This document shows, in pieces, positions 18,231 to 30,234 of a DNA stretch of 64,000 nt. The position numbers and the translations under genes were made by a program. A model generated the notes under the pieces. It had not been told where the DNA came from and ran no database searches. It worked only from the letters and a program-made list of their open reading frames with translations. This DNA is from an uncultured Lachnospiraceae bacterium (GTDB lineage: Bacteria; Bacillota; Clostridia; Lachnospirales; Lachnospiraceae). The stretch is from contig CAMEJJ010000002.1 in assembly GCA_945919795.1 (NCBI GenBank), positions 124,001 to 188,000 on the forward strand, read 5' to 3'. The stretch's first letter is position 1; every line of letters starts with the position of its first letter.

Positions 18231-20228
18231 TTATTTTCGCTTTTTTCGATTGACTGTATTCCTGTTTTTTTTACTATTTATTTTATTTTTCCTAGTATTT
18301 TCTGCTTTACTGTTATTTTTGCTATTAATAATGCTATTTTTGTTGCTATTACTATTATTGCTTTTACCACTTTTTCCGGTTTTATCGCCCTTGTCATTCT
18401 TGCGACCGTGATTTTGGAGGTTGCCCTTCTTTTCCATTTTCCTTGGTGGTATCAGACACTTAGGGCCAAATCCGATTAAATCTTCCCGGTGCATTTTTAA
18501 TAAAGCTTCTTTTACCAGTTCATAATTTTCCGGATTTTTATATTGTATCAGTGCTCTCTGCATGGCTTTTTCATGTGGATTTTTCACAACATAAACCGGT
18601 TTCATATCCCGGGGATCAATACCGGTATAATACATCACCGTTGACATGGTAGATGGAGTTGGATAAAAATCCTGAACCTGCTGAGGCATATATCCGAGAT
18701 CCCTGATATATTCCGCAAGTTCTATAGCTTCTTTTAGTGTAGAACCGGGATGCGAGGACATCAGATACGGAACCAGATACTGTTTTTTTCCGATCTTTTC
18801 ATTGTAATCCTCATATTTTTTCATAAAGCGCTCATAAACAGCATTTTCAGGTTTACCCATGCGACAAAGCACCGCATCCGAAATATGCTCGGGAGCAACC
18901 TTTAACTGCCCACTGACATGATATTTCAACAATTCATGGAAGAAAGTATCATCTTTGTCACAGAGAAGATAATCAAAGCGAATTCCGGAACGGATAAAAA
19001 CTTTTTTCACTTTCGGAAGCTTTCGAAGCTTACGAAGTAATGACACATAATCGCTGTGATCGGCTTTTAAATTGGTGCAAGGCTTGGGAAACAGGCATTG
19101 CTTGTTTTTACAAACTCCGTACTGCAATTGTTTTTCACAGGAAGGGGCCCTGAAATTGGCCGTCGGTCCGCCGACATCGTGAATATATCCTTTAAATTCC
19201 GAATCCTCTGTCATACCGATTGCCTCTTTGATAATCGATTCATGACTCCTTGTCTGCACAATTCTTCCCTGATGAAAGGTCAAAGCACAAAAATTACATC
19301 CTCCGAAACATCCCCGGTTACTGATTAAGGAAAACTGTATTTCTTTTGTAGCCGGAACTCCGCCCAAAGCATCGTAAGACGGATGTGAACGCCTCATATA
19401 AGGAAGATTATAAATATCATCCATTTCCGTTTCAGTCAATGGATAAGACGGTGGATTTTGTATCACATAAACATCATGTTCATAAGTTTCTATCAGTGTT
19501 TTGCCGGAATACGGGTCCGTATTTTCATATTGGATTGCAAAAGATTGTGCATATTGCTCCTTTTCTTTCTTCATCTCCATAAAAGATGGAAGCATCACAC
19601 CATCGCATACATGATCCGTATTACGTGCTTTATATACGGTTCCGCGAATAAATGTCAAATCTTTTACATCCATACCGCTGTTTAGGGCATCTGCAATCTC
19701 CACAATTGATTTTTCACCCATTCCATAAGAAATCAGATCTGCACCGCTATCGAGCAAAATGGAACGTTTCAACGAATCAGACCAGTAATCGTAATGCGCC
19801 ATCCTGCGAAGACTCGCTTCAATCCCACCTAAAATGATCGGTGTATCTTTATACTGACTGCGAACCAGATTACTATAAACTACCGCAGCATGATCGGGGC
19901 GTCTGTTACATGCTCCTCCGGGAGTATATGCATCAGTCGTCCTTCTTTTTTTACTTACATAATAATGATTCACCATCGAATCCATATTACCGGCCGTAAT
20001 CAAAAACGCCAGGCGCGGTTTTCCAAGCACCTTAATGCTATCCGGATTCTTCCAGTCAGGCTGGGAGATTATGCCAACCGTATAACCAAAAGACTCTAAA
20101 ACTCTGGAAATAATGGCATGTCCGAAAGACGGATGGTCCACATATGCATCCCCTATGATATAAACAAAATCCAATTGTTCAATATTCTGCTTTTGACATT
20201 CCTCTAATGTCATAGGTAAAAAAGGCAT
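18231..20228 (-). CDS. YgiQ-family radical SAM protein with basic low-complexity tail
   Basis: 665 residues. The YgiQ core shows an N-terminal UPF0313 segment, the radical SAM ligands [18 protein letters not shown] (CxxxCxxC), a Cys-rich patch [12 protein letters not shown], and the C-terminal DUF3362 part ([17 protein letters not shown]). From about residue 610 onward the protein turns into a Lys/Asn/Ser/Arg-rich tail with no hydrophobic residues, likely disordered and RNA-binding. The reaction is unknown. It ends 1 base after the RsuA-type gene, so the two are linked. Confidence 0.92.
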   Translation of the reverse strand: MPFLPMTLEECQKQNIEQLDFVYIIGDAYVDHPSFGHAIISRVLESFGYTVGIISQPDWKNPDSIKVLGKPRLAFLITAGNMDSMVNHYYVSKKRRTTDAYTPGGACNRRPDHAAVVYSNLVRSQYKDTPIILGGIEASLRRMAHYDYWSDSLKRSILLDSGADLISYGMGEKSIVEIADALNSGMDVKDLTFIRGTVYKARNTDHVCDGVMLPSFMEMKKEKEQYAQSFAIQYENTDPYSGKTLIETYEHDVYVIQNPPSYPLTETEMDDIYNLPYMRRSHPSYDALGGVPATKEIQFSLISNRGCFGGCNFCALTFHQGRIVQTRSHESIIKEAIGMTEDSEFKGYIHDVGGPTANFRAPSCEKQLQYGVCKNKQCLFPKPCTNLKADHSDYVSLLRKLRKLPKVKKVFIRSGIRFDYLLCDKDDTFFHELLKYHVSGQLKVAPEHISDAVLCRMGKPENAVYERFMKKYEDYNEKIGKKQYLVPYLMSSHPGSTLKEAIELAEYIRDLGYMPQQVQDFYPTPSTMSTVMYYTGIDPRDMKPVYVVKNPHEKAMQRALIQYKNPENYELVKEALLKMHREDLIGFGPKCLIPPRKMEKKGNLQNHGRKNDKGDKTGKSGKSNNSNSNKNSIINSKNNSKAENTRKNKINSKKNRNTVNRKKRK

Positions 20229-20229
20229 T

Positions 20230-20949
20230 TTATTTCTCTCTTTGATGATAATTTAATAATTCTAATTCTTTATCCGTAAGTGCCCGAAACTCCCCGGCAG
20301 ACAAGTTATCATCCAGACGTATTTTTCCGATGGAAATACGTTTCAGATATGTAACCTCGACGCCAAGGACTTTCATCATGCGTTTTACTTGATGATATCT
20401 TCCTTCCGTAATGGATAATACCCCTTGTATCTGATCAGTCTCTGTCTGTAGTATTTTTAAGGTGGCAGGCTTCGTAGGCGTTTCGTCTCCGATATCCATA
20501 CCGGAAGCCACCATATCGCAAGCCTCATCGCAAAGATGACCGCGTGCACAAAAGTAATAGGATTTTTCAACGTGTTTTTTGGGTGACATCAGATGATGGA
20601 CAAATGCTCCGTCATCGGTCAAAAATAAAAGACCTTCCGTATCTTTATCCAATCGACCTACAATCAACAGACGCTTTTTTATATCAGACGGAAAATAATC
20701 TAAGACCGTCTTGTGCATCGAATCCGACAAAGCACAGACGCAACCCGCCGGTTTATGAAACATAAGATACAGTTGTCTTTCTAACTTAATAGGTTTTTGA
20801 TCAAAAACAACTCTATCCTCTTCCCGGACATGAAATGCCTCATCCGTGATGAGAATATCATTTACCAAAACTCTGCCCTGTCTGATATATTTTTTGCATT
20901 TACTTCTTGTATCAATGCCACAATCGGACAAATATTTATCTAAACGCAT
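20230..20949 (-). CDS. RsuA-family pseudouridine synthase
   Basis: 239 residues. An S4 domain ([20 protein letters not shown]) precedes the catalytic domain with the Asp motif [17 protein letters not shown] and the late [15 protein letters not shown] segment. This matches 16S rRNA pseudouridine-516 synthase and relatives in Firmicutes (YtzG). It is the first gene of the pair with ygiQ. Its upstream region is shared with the divergent ylbJ-like gene. Confidence 0.92.
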   Translation of the reverse strand: MRLDKYLSDCGIDTRSKCKKYIRQGRVLVNDILITDEAFHVREEDRVVFDQKPIKLERQLYLMFHKPAGCVCALSDSMHKTVLDYFPSDIKKRLLIVGRLDKDTEGLLFLTDDGAFVHHLMSPKKHVEKSYYFCARGHLCDEACDMVASGMDIGDETPTKPATLKILQTETDQIQGVLSITEGRYHQVKRMMKVLGVEVTYLKRISIGKIRLDDNLSAGEFRALTDKELELLNYHQREK

Positions 20950-20973
20950 ATTTTACACGAAAATCCTAACCAC

Positions 20974-21010
20974 TTATACTTTTGACACTTACATCATAGA
21001 ATTAAGTATA
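20974..21010 (+). promoter_or_regulatory. Fragment of the inverted-repeat element acting as possible promoter
   Basis: Bases 20974-20996 repeat 5581-5603 exactly. Inside lies a consensus TTGACA (20982-20987), with AGTATA 17 bases later or TATATA 19 bases later, placed to drive the ylbJ-like gene at 21028-21040. No second element arm is seen. Confidence 0.45.
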
Positions 21011-21027
21011 TACTATTTTGAAAGTTC

Positions 21028-22026
21028 GTGGGCTTTTTTATGAAATATTTTATAAAAAACTTTGTATTTGCATCGATGTTTACAATTCTTTTTGTGATTT
21101 TGCTCATTCATGCACAGGATACGAAATACTATGCATTTACCGGGCTGAATATCTGGTATCAGCATATGCTTCCGGCCTTACTGCCGTTTATGATTTTATC
21201 AGGACTGATGATTGATTTGAAACTGGATGGATATATCATCAAACCATTTAAATTTATTATCCGTCCTCTTTTTCAAATTTCGGATGCCGGAATCTACACC
21301 CTGTTTATGGGCTTTTTATGCGGGTTTCCAATGGGCGCAAAAATTGCCGCAATGGAATATAAAGAAGGAAACATCTCACAAAAAGAAGCAGAATATCTTT
21401 TATGTTTTTGCAACAATTTTGGTCCTGCTTACTTCTTTTCTTTTATCTGCAATAACATTTATTCCCAAAAACTTATGCTTTCGGGACTATTCGTTTTATA
21501 TGGTTTACCTTTATTATACGGTTTGATTCTACGCCACAGCATTTATAAAAATGAAGATTTCTGTAGCCAAAATGACATTCGTAATAATAAAAAAAGCAAA
21601 ATGGGAATTTCTATAAAAAATCTGATTACATATACAAATTCCAATATTATAAAAAGCTTAAGCCAGATTGGATTGCTTGGCGGATATATGATTCTTTGTA
21701 ATATGCTGATGTCTGCCGTTACGGTTTTTATCAATCATCTTCCGTCCCTTATAACACCCGATTCTACAAAAAGACTGGAAACCTTGTTTTATTGTGTTTT
21801 GGAAATATCCGGAGGTATTCTTTCATTAAAATCCCTAAATCTTTCTGAAACAGTTTCTTTTATAACAGCACATGCAGCATTAGCCTTTAACGGATTATCC
21901 TGCCATCTGCAAACATTTCATTTAATCAGTGATTGTCCGTTTTCCAGAAAAAAATATATGCTGCATAAGATGATCCTATGCAGCATAACATGTATTCTGT
22001 TATTCATATTTATAAAAAACAAATAA
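21028..22026 (+). CDS. YlbJ-like nucleoside-recognition membrane protein
   Basis: 332 residues, about eight hydrophobic segments. Conserved family motifs are visible: MLPALLPFMILSGLM, GFLCGFPMGAKI and CNNFGPAYF, typical of the Gate/nucleoside-recognition domain in sporulation membrane protein YlbJ. Its role in spore formation is known only genetically in Bacillus. The start is uncertain: GTG at 21028 or ATG at 21040, neither with a strong ribosome site. It is one of few plus-strand genes in this part, with its own promoter region. Confidence 0.82.
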   Translation: MGFFMKYFIKNFVFASMFTILFVILLIHAQDTKYYAFTGLNIWYQHMLPALLPFMILSGLMIDLKLDGYIIKPFKFIIRPLFQISDAGIYTLFMGFLCGFPMGAKIAAMEYKEGNISQKEAEYLLCFCNNFGPAYFFSFICNNIYSQKLMLSGLFVLYGLPLLYGLILRHSIYKNEDFCSQNDIRNNKKSKMGISIKNLITYTNSNIIKSLSQIGLLGGYMILCNMLMSAVTVFINHLPSLITPDSTKRLETLFYCVLEISGGILSLKSLNLSETVSFITAHAALAFNGLSCHLQTFHLISDCPFSRKKYMLHKMILCSITCILLFIFIKNK

Positions 22027-22030
22027 TAAT

Positions 22031-22621
22031 TTATGATTCTTCATCAAAAACAGAAGTATCAATCGGTTCTGCAGGATATAATTCAGCACGGTTTGCAGTA
22101 ACAATACTATAGCAGTCATTCAAAGAAGTAATCAGGCTCTCATATTTTGCAGTATTGATTTCAAGAGATGTACTGATGATTTTTTCCACATTACCAAGCA
22201 GACTATCCGTATACTGGATGGCAGCAGCTTTTACCTGATTCGCTTCATTGGTTGCTGCATCCACAATTTCCTGTGCCTGCTTAGTAGCAAGAGCAACGAT
22301 TTCCTCCGCCTGACCATATGCCTGCTGTGTAACAGCTTCCTGATTAACCAGTTCGCTCGTTTTGGCAGTTGCATCATTAATCAGACCGGTTGCCTTTTTC
22401 TTAGCATCCTCTAAGATGGCTTCCTGATTACTGATAATCTTCTGACAACGTTTGATTTCTTCAGGTGTTGTCATACGAAGTTCTCTCAATAATTCATCAA
22501 TTTCTTCTTTATTAACAACGATATTATTGCTGTTTAATAAAGTTGGTTTGCAACTATCAATATAATCTTCAATTTCATCAATTAACTGCTCGATTTTACT
22601 GGTCATCATTTTACTGCTCAT
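22031..22621 (-). CDS. Coiled-coil cytoplasmic protein, unknown
   Basis: 196 residues, soluble, no signal peptide. The middle (residues 55-155) is Ala/Glu/Gln/Lys-rich with heptad spacing (QEAILEDAKKKATGLINDA, AEEIVALATKQAQEIV), predicting a long coiled coil similar in look to V-ATPase subunit H or DivIVA-like proteins; such similarity is compositional. The C-terminal tail is acidic. GGAGA precedes the ATG. It follows coaD by 25 bases and lies in the same rsmD-coaD group, as often seen in this bacterial family. Confidence 0.75.
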   Translation of the reverse strand: MSSKMMTSKIEQLIDEIEDYIDSCKPTLLNSNNIVVNKEEIDELLRELRMTTPEEIKRCQKIISNQEAILEDAKKKATGLINDATAKTSELVNQEAVTQQAYGQAEEIVALATKQAQEIVDAATNEANQVKAAAIQYTDSLLGNVEKIISTSLEINTAKYESLITSLNDCYSIVTANRAELYPAEPIDTSVFDEES

Positions 22622-22646
22622 AGCCGGTCTCCTTCATTACACTCTA

Positions 22647-23132
22647 TTATTTTTCATGATATTTTTTGTATATTTCTTTTGCCACAAAATCGGGTACACA
22701 GGGTGAAACATCACCATGGAAATATGCAATCTCCTTAACAGAAGAAGAACTTAAATATGCATATTCCAATGCTGTTGTCAAAAACATGGTGTCCAGTTCA
22801 CCGCCTGAAAGCTTATGATTTGTCTGTGCAATCTGCAATTCATATTCAAAGTCGGTAATAGCTCTTAAGCCACGTATAACAACATGAACATTCTTTTTCT
22901 TGGCATAGTCAATCGTCAGACCACTAAACGAATCAATCCGGACATTCGGCAAATCTTTTGTCGCTTCTTCTAGCATTTTAACACGTTCTTCGACAGAAAA
23001 CAATGATGACTTCATGACATTGTGTGAGACACAAACCGTTAATTCATCAAAAATATTAGCAGCTCTCTTAATGACATCCAAATGACCGTACGTAACAGGA
23101 TCAAAGCTACCCGGATAAATTGCACTCTTCAT
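22647..23132 (-). CDS. coaD: Phosphopantetheine adenylyltransferase
   Basis: Start at 23132 ([12 protein letters not shown]) with AGGAG 8 bases upstream; a longer reading from 23159 is not supported. 161 residues, the normal size. It makes dephospho-CoA, the fourth step of CoA synthesis. Motifs: [15 protein letters not shown] at the start and the late [18 protein letters not shown]. It lies one base after rsmD, the conserved order. Confidence 0.97.
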   Translation of the reverse strand: MKSAIYPGSFDPVTYGHLDVIKRAANIFDELTVCVSHNVMKSSLFSVEERVKMLEEATKDLPNVRIDSFSGLTIDYAKKKNVHVVIRGLRAITDFEYELQIAQTNHKLSGGELDTMFLTTALEYAYLSSSSVKEIAYFHGDVSPCVPDFVAKEIYKKYHEK

Positions 23133-23133
23133 T

Positions 23134-23688
23134 TTAATGACTCCTTTTAACAAAAACATGCATATTGGTTTTATATTGTTTTATTTTTATAACTTCATAA
23201 GGCAGTCTGTCAAGAAATGAAAGATCTGTATCCAGTGCAGCCTCAAAAATAATTGTCGTATCCGCATCTATAACCGATGAAGTTCCCAGATACTCCAAAA
23301 CACGTTGTTCCAATTCCTTATGATAAGGCGGGTCCATAAAAACAAGATCAAATTTTTTCTGGTATTCCATTCTTGATAAGGCAACAAACACATCCTGTTT
23401 ATATACACTTGCTTTATCGATAAGCTTCGTATGCGTCAGATTACTTTTGATGCATTCTTCTGCTTTCGTAGAAGAATCTACAAAACAGGCATAGCTTGCT
23501 CCCCTGCTTAATGCCTCAATCCCGATTGCACCGCTTCCGGCAAATAAATCCAGAAAAGCTGCATCCTGAAGGTCAAACTGCAGCATATTAAACAATGTCT
23601 CCTTAATCCGGTCAGTAGTCGGTCTGGTATCTGTTCCTTCAGGGGTAACCAGTTTCAGACTTCTGGCCGTTCCGGCAATTACTCTCAT
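23134..23688 (-). CDS. rsmD: 16S rRNA (guanine-966-N2) methyltransferase
   Basis: 184 residues. The N-terminal [13 protein letters not shown] and [13 protein letters not shown] motifs, the SAM-binding [19 protein letters not shown] and the catalytic DLVFMDPPY (NPPY-type) are all present. It methylates G966 of 16S rRNA in the assembled 30S. It directly precedes coaD. Confidence 0.96.
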   Translation of the reverse strand: MRVIAGTARSLKLVTPEGTDTRPTTDRIKETLFNMLQFDLQDAAFLDLFAGSGAIGIEALSRGASYACFVDSSTKAEECIKSNLTHTKLIDKASVYKQDVFVALSRMEYQKKFDLVFMDPPYHKELEQRVLEYLGTSSVIDADTTIIFEAALDTDLSFLDRLPYEVIKIKQYKTNMHVFVKRSH

Positions 23689-23717
23689 ATTTTTATCTCC
23701 GTTATTTCCATCTCCGA

Positions 23718-25955
23718 TTATACACGAACCTTAATACCTTTTGAATCCCGCTTTCCAAGTTTCATTTTATTAAGTTCCAGCGTTTTTTCTTTATATTCTA
23801 TGTTATGCTCAATAGCATTTTGTGTATAATATACATTTTCAATATAATCGGATGCCCCCAGTTTCATTCCACGTACACCAATTGCATTTTTCTTTTTCTC
23901 CGGAATTTCTTCTATGACAAATTTTAAGAAATATCCTTCTTTGGATTGTAACACAATATTTCTCTGACAAATCAAAGGCACAATGCTGACAACTTCATCA
24001 TCATCCATCAACTTTGTTGCTGCAACGGTACGTTTTGCCACATCAAACTCACCACCGTCAACAACCTTACACATGGATAACTTTGTCACAAATAACATTC
24101 GGTATAAATTGGCATCGCTTTGAGAACATACAAAAACAATACGCTCTTTTCCGGTGTCAAAATTACTGATATTATCAACCACAACACCTTTATCACGGAA
24201 TTTACCCATCGGAATATCTTTTACCTTGGCGGTATGCATCTGGCCTTCTGCTGTGAAAACACAGATTTTTCCGGTGTTTTTACATTTAATGATAAAGCGG
24301 TTCTCTGTTTCTGCCGTTTCTTTATTGCGTTCATAGGTAGCTTCATCAATACAGCGAACATATCCAAAACGATCCATCAAAACATATAAATCCATTTCTT
24401 CCTGTTCTTTTTCTACATAGACTGCTTCTTCGGCATTTGTAATCTGTGTTTTTCTTTTTTTACCAAATTTCTTTTTAAACTCATCCAGTTCCTGTATCAA
24501 AACCTGAATCATAGAAGAATGACTTGACAAAATATCCTCATATTTATAGATATTTGCCATAGTATCCTCATGCTCTTTGATTAAAGCGTTGATTTCCAAA
24601 CCAATCAGGCGGTACAGACGCATTTCTAAGATGGCATTTGCCTGTTTTTCGGTAAACATTAGCTGAGCTGCCATTACTTTGGATTCTTTGGATTTAAATT
24701 TTATTCCGTCCGTCACCCCATTTACCAGACATTCCTTAGCCATGGCACGGTCTTTTGAACCACGTAAGATTTCAATAATTAAATCAATCAGATTGCATGC
24801 CTTAATCAGGCCTTCCTGAATCTCTCTCTTTTCCTGTTCTTTTGCCAGAAGAGTCTGATATTTTCTCGTAGCAACTTCAAATTGAAAATCTGCGCAATGC
24901 CTAAAAATTTCCTGCAGGCTCAATGTCTCCGGTCTTCCGTTAGCAACCGCTAACATGTTGACACCAAAGGTATCTTCCAGTTTAGTCTTTTTATAGAGCA
25001 TATTAATAAACTGCTCGGTATCCGTATCGCGTTTACATTCAATCACAATACGAATACCTTCTTTACCGGACTGATTTGAAATATCAACAATATCATTTGT
25101 TTTCTTCGTTTCCGCCAAAGCGGCAACATCCATCAAAAATTTGGAAATTCCGGTTCCGATCATCGTATAAGGGATTTCAGAAATGACAATATTGACATGA
25201 CCGCCTTTCCCTTTTTCCACATCTACTTTACCACGGACCTTGATTTTTCCGTTACCGGTTTCATATATGGAAAGTAGTTCATCCTGATTGCATACAATTC
25301 CGCCGGTCGGAAAATCCGGACCTTTTACATACTTCATCAACTGTCTCGTAGTCAGGGTCGGGTCCTGCATGTAAGCTTTTAAACCATCGATAACTTCAGA
25401 TAAATTGTGAGTTGGTATACTCGTTGCCATACCAACGGCAATACCTTCGGCACCATTAATCAGAATATTGGGCACTTTAACCGGCAAAACAGACGGTTCC
25501 TGTTCCGTTTCATCAAAATTGGGGACAAAATCTACAACATCTTTGTCCAGATCGGCAAGATATGCTTCCTGTGTAATCTGAGCCAGTCTTGCTTCCGTAT
25601 AACGCATGGCAGCGGCTGAATCACCCTCTATGGAGCCAAAATTACCATGTCCGTCAACAAGCGGAATTCCCTTTTTAAAATCCTGAGCGAGAACAACAAG
25701 CGCATCATAAATGGAGCTGTCCCCGTGCGGATGATATTTACCCATGGTATCACCGACAATACGGGCACATTTACGATAGGGACCATCATATTTAATGCGG
25801 AGTTCATGCATATCATATAAAGTCCTACGCTGTACCGGTTTCAAACCGTCTCTGACATCCGGAAGCGCACGTGCAATAATAACACTCATCGCATAATCAA
25901 TATAGGATTGCTCCATTACCTCGGAATATTCTGTTCTGATAATTGATTCACTCAT
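23718..25955 (-). CDS. Type II topoisomerase subunit A (ParC/GyrA family)
   Basis: 745 residues. The breakage-reunion domain shows the N-terminal IDYAMSVIIARALPDVRDGLKPVQRR, written here as its start YIDYAMSVIIARALPD, then the quinolone-region segment MGKYHPHGDSSIYDAL and the catalytic Tyr in AMRYTEARL. The C-terminal beta-pinwheel is short, and I see no QRRGGKG GyrA-box, so it probably relaxes or decatenates (topoisomerase IV-like) rather than supercoils. Its partner is encoded 57 bases upstream. Subunit naming stays provisional because a second gyrA elsewhere cannot be seen. Confidence 0.9.
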   Translation of the reverse strand: MSESIIRTEYSEVMEQSYIDYAMSVIIARALPDVRDGLKPVQRRTLYDMHELRIKYDGPYRKCARIVGDTMGKYHPHGDSSIYDALVVLAQDFKKGIPLVDGHGNFGSIEGDSAAAMRYTEARLAQITQEAYLADLDKDVVDFVPNFDETEQEPSVLPVKVPNILINGAEGIAVGMATSIPTHNLSEVIDGLKAYMQDPTLTTRQLMKYVKGPDFPTGGIVCNQDELLSIYETGNGKIKVRGKVDVEKGKGGHVNIVISEIPYTMIGTGISKFLMDVAALAETKKTNDIVDISNQSGKEGIRIVIECKRDTDTEQFINMLYKKTKLEDTFGVNMLAVANGRPETLSLQEIFRHCADFQFEVATRKYQTLLAKEQEKREIQEGLIKACNLIDLIIEILRGSKDRAMAKECLVNGVTDGIKFKSKESKVMAAQLMFTEKQANAILEMRLYRLIGLEINALIKEHEDTMANIYKYEDILSSHSSMIQVLIQELDEFKKKFGKKRKTQITNAEEAVYVEKEQEEMDLYVLMDRFGYVRCIDEATYERNKETAETENRFIIKCKNTGKICVFTAEGQMHTAKVKDIPMGKFRDKGVVVDNISNFDTGKERIVFVCSQSDANLYRMLFVTKLSMCKVVDGGEFDVAKRTVAATKLMDDDEVVSIVPLICQRNIVLQSKEGYFLKFVIEEIPEKKKNAIGVRGMKLGASDYIENVYYTQNAIEHNIEYKEKTLELNKMKLGKRDSKGIKVRV

Positions 25956-26012
25956 AATTTTATCTTTCTCTTTCTAAATAATAAGAAAACAACATCGTAT
26001 AAAAAGAAGTTA

Positions 26013-28085
<2,073 letters not shown>

Positions 28086-28123
28086 TCAGAACTTTCTCGT
28101 TTTCACTATCCGGTTAAATCACT

Positions 28124-30184
28124 TTATATGGTTTTCAGATATCCGCTTTCAGAGACTTCATGCCAACGATTTCTCAAATTGGAAAGTTCTTCTCCCTCCA
28201 TTAGTGGATTATCCACCATTAATTTAGAAACATCTTCGTTTGCCAGATATAACATATCTGCATCGTCATAAAGATCCGCGTAAACAAAACCTGCATCTCC
28301 GCTTTGCAGGGTACCGGAAAGTTCACCGGGGCCACGCATTTTCAAATCGGCATTGGCAATTTCAAAGCCATCATTTGTCTTTCCCAATATTTCAAGACGC
28401 TTCCGACTCTTATCATTGGAAGATGAGTCCACAAAAATACAATAAGACTGGCTTTTTCCCCTGCCGACACGTCCTCTTAACTGATGGAGAGTTGCAAGAC
28501 CAAAGCGATCTGCATTTTCTATCATCATTACCGTTGCATTCGGAACATTGATTCCAACCTCTACAACCGTTGTTGAAACCAGAATATCAATTTCATGTCC
28601 GGCAAAGGCATTCAGAATCTGATTCTTGTCCACACCTTTCATTTTACCGTGCAGAATGGCAATTCGTACATTCGAATCAAAATATGGCTTAATCTTTTCG
28701 GCATACTCTTCTACATTTTCCAGGTTTTCAGATATTCCGGCTTCCACCATTGGACAAATAATATAAATCTGATGACCTTCCCGAATCTGTTGCTGCATAA
28801 AGTGATAAGCACTTTTGCGATATCCGATATCCACCACAGCATTTTTAATAGGAATACGCTCGGCAGGAAGTTCCGGTATTGTTGAAACAGACAATCCGCC
28901 ATACAAAATCATTGCTAACGAACGAGGAATTGGTGTTGCAGACATAACAATGGTATGCACATCTTTTCCCTTCGCATTTAAAACGGCTCGTTGTCTTACT
29001 CCAAACCGATGCTGTTCATCCGTAACGACAAGCCCAAGATTTTGAAATCTGACTGCATCCTCTAAAAGCGCATGGGTACCGATTACCAGATTCACGGTTC
29101 CATTTGAGAGTTCTTCATAAATCTGCTTTTTCTCTTTTGCTTTCACACTTCCGGTTAATAAAGCAATCTGAAATGGCAGATTGTACTTTTGGCACATTTC
29201 TTGAATTGATTGATAATGCTGAACGGCAAGTACCTCCGTCGGTGCCATGAGTGCCCCCTGTTTATGATTGAGCACACAACAATATAATGCCAAAATTGCA
29301 ATCATGGTTTTTCCGCATCCGACATCTCCCTGAACCAAACGATTACAAACAACACCACTATATAAATCCGACTGTATTTCGTCCCAGACCTTTTTTTGGG
29401 AATCGGTCAGTTGAAAAGGAAGACTTTCAATCAACTGATCCGTTTCCTGATATCTTTTAAAACAATTGAGTTGGGTTTGATACACCTGATGGCTCTCGTT
29501 TTGTTTGGAGGAAAGCAGAAAAAAGAAAAACTCTTCATAAGCCAGTCGTTTTTTTGCCCAATAGACTTCTTCCATGGAATCGGGATTATGCATAATCCGA
29601 ATCATATCACGATAGATCGGAAAGCCTCTTCTTTTCATCAGTTCTTCAGGAAAAGAATCGATAATCTGATTCTCCAAAATTGCATAAGCCTGTTTGATAT
29701 ATTTGCTGATCGTTTCATTGGACAGACCTTTTGTACACTGATAAACAGGGAAGTATCCCTTTTGCATGGATTCATAATCCTCTTTTTTAAACAATCTGGG
29801 CTGATCCATTGTCAGTTGATCCTTCCCGGCAGAGAATTTTCCATAAAAAACAAAGTTTTGACCGGCATGTAGCGTTTTTTTCATATAAGGCATGTTAAAA
29901 ATACGCACCAAAAAACGACCACCATTTTCATCCATTGCAATAAAATGGACAATTTGATAGCGTTTCACGCGGACAAGAGCCGGTTCTGATTTTATCGTTG
30001 CATAAACAGCTGATCTTTTTTCAGTATCGCAATGTGTTGCAAAAGACAAAGCCGGATAAGATTCATAGGCACGTGGATAATATGTTATCAGATCCTTTAA
30101 AGTATCAATATTCAGTTTATGAAAAAGGGCACCGTTTTTATCTCCGATGCCCTTAAGTTCTTTTATACTTGTTTGAAAATCCAT
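28124..30184 (-). CDS. recG: ATP-dependent DNA helicase RecG
   Basis: ATG at 30184 preferred over a GTG two codons earlier. 686 residues. It remodels stalled forks and Holliday junctions. An N-terminal wedge domain (KELKGIGDKNGALFHKL) precedes the helicase motifs: VQGDVGCGKTMIA (Walker A), TDEQHRFGVRQR (II), MSATPIPR (III) and QLRGRVGRGKSQSYC (VI). It is followed by a terminator. The fakA-like gene is directly upstream, an arrangement common in Firmicutes. Confidence 0.97.
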   Translation of the reverse strand: MDFQTSIKELKGIGDKNGALFHKLNIDTLKDLITYYPRAYESYPALSFATHCDTEKRSAVYATIKSEPALVRVKRYQIVHFIAMDENGGRFLVRIFNMPYMKKTLHAGQNFVFYGKFSAGKDQLTMDQPRLFKKEDYESMQKGYFPVYQCTKGLSNETISKYIKQAYAILENQIIDSFPEELMKRRGFPIYRDMIRIMHNPDSMEEVYWAKKRLAYEEFFFFLLSSKQNESHQVYQTQLNCFKRYQETDQLIESLPFQLTDSQKKVWDEIQSDLYSGVVCNRLVQGDVGCGKTMIAILALYCCVLNHKQGALMAPTEVLAVQHYQSIQEMCQKYNLPFQIALLTGSVKAKEKKQIYEELSNGTVNLVIGTHALLEDAVRFQNLGLVVTDEQHRFGVRQRAVLNAKGKDVHTIVMSATPIPRSLAMILYGGLSVSTIPELPAERIPIKNAVVDIGYRKSAYHFMQQQIREGHQIYIICPMVEAGISENLENVEEYAEKIKPYFDSNVRIAILHGKMKGVDKNQILNAFAGHEIDILVSTTVVEVGINVPNATVMMIENADRFGLATLHQLRGRVGRGKSQSYCIFVDSSSNDKSRKRLEILGKTNDGFEIANADLKMRGPGELSGTLQSGDAGFVYADLYDDADMLYLANEDVSKLMVDNPLMEGEELSNLRNRWHEVSESGYLKTI

Positions 30185-30234
30185 AATCACTTTAACGCTC
30201 TAAACGAACCGGTAATACAAACAATCATTCTCTG

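Noticed and set aside
18172-18479. Plus-strand frames full of Phe, Leu and Tyr
   Set aside because: Antisense shadow of the Lys/Asn-rich tail of the YgiQ gene; TTT-rich complement of AAA codons.
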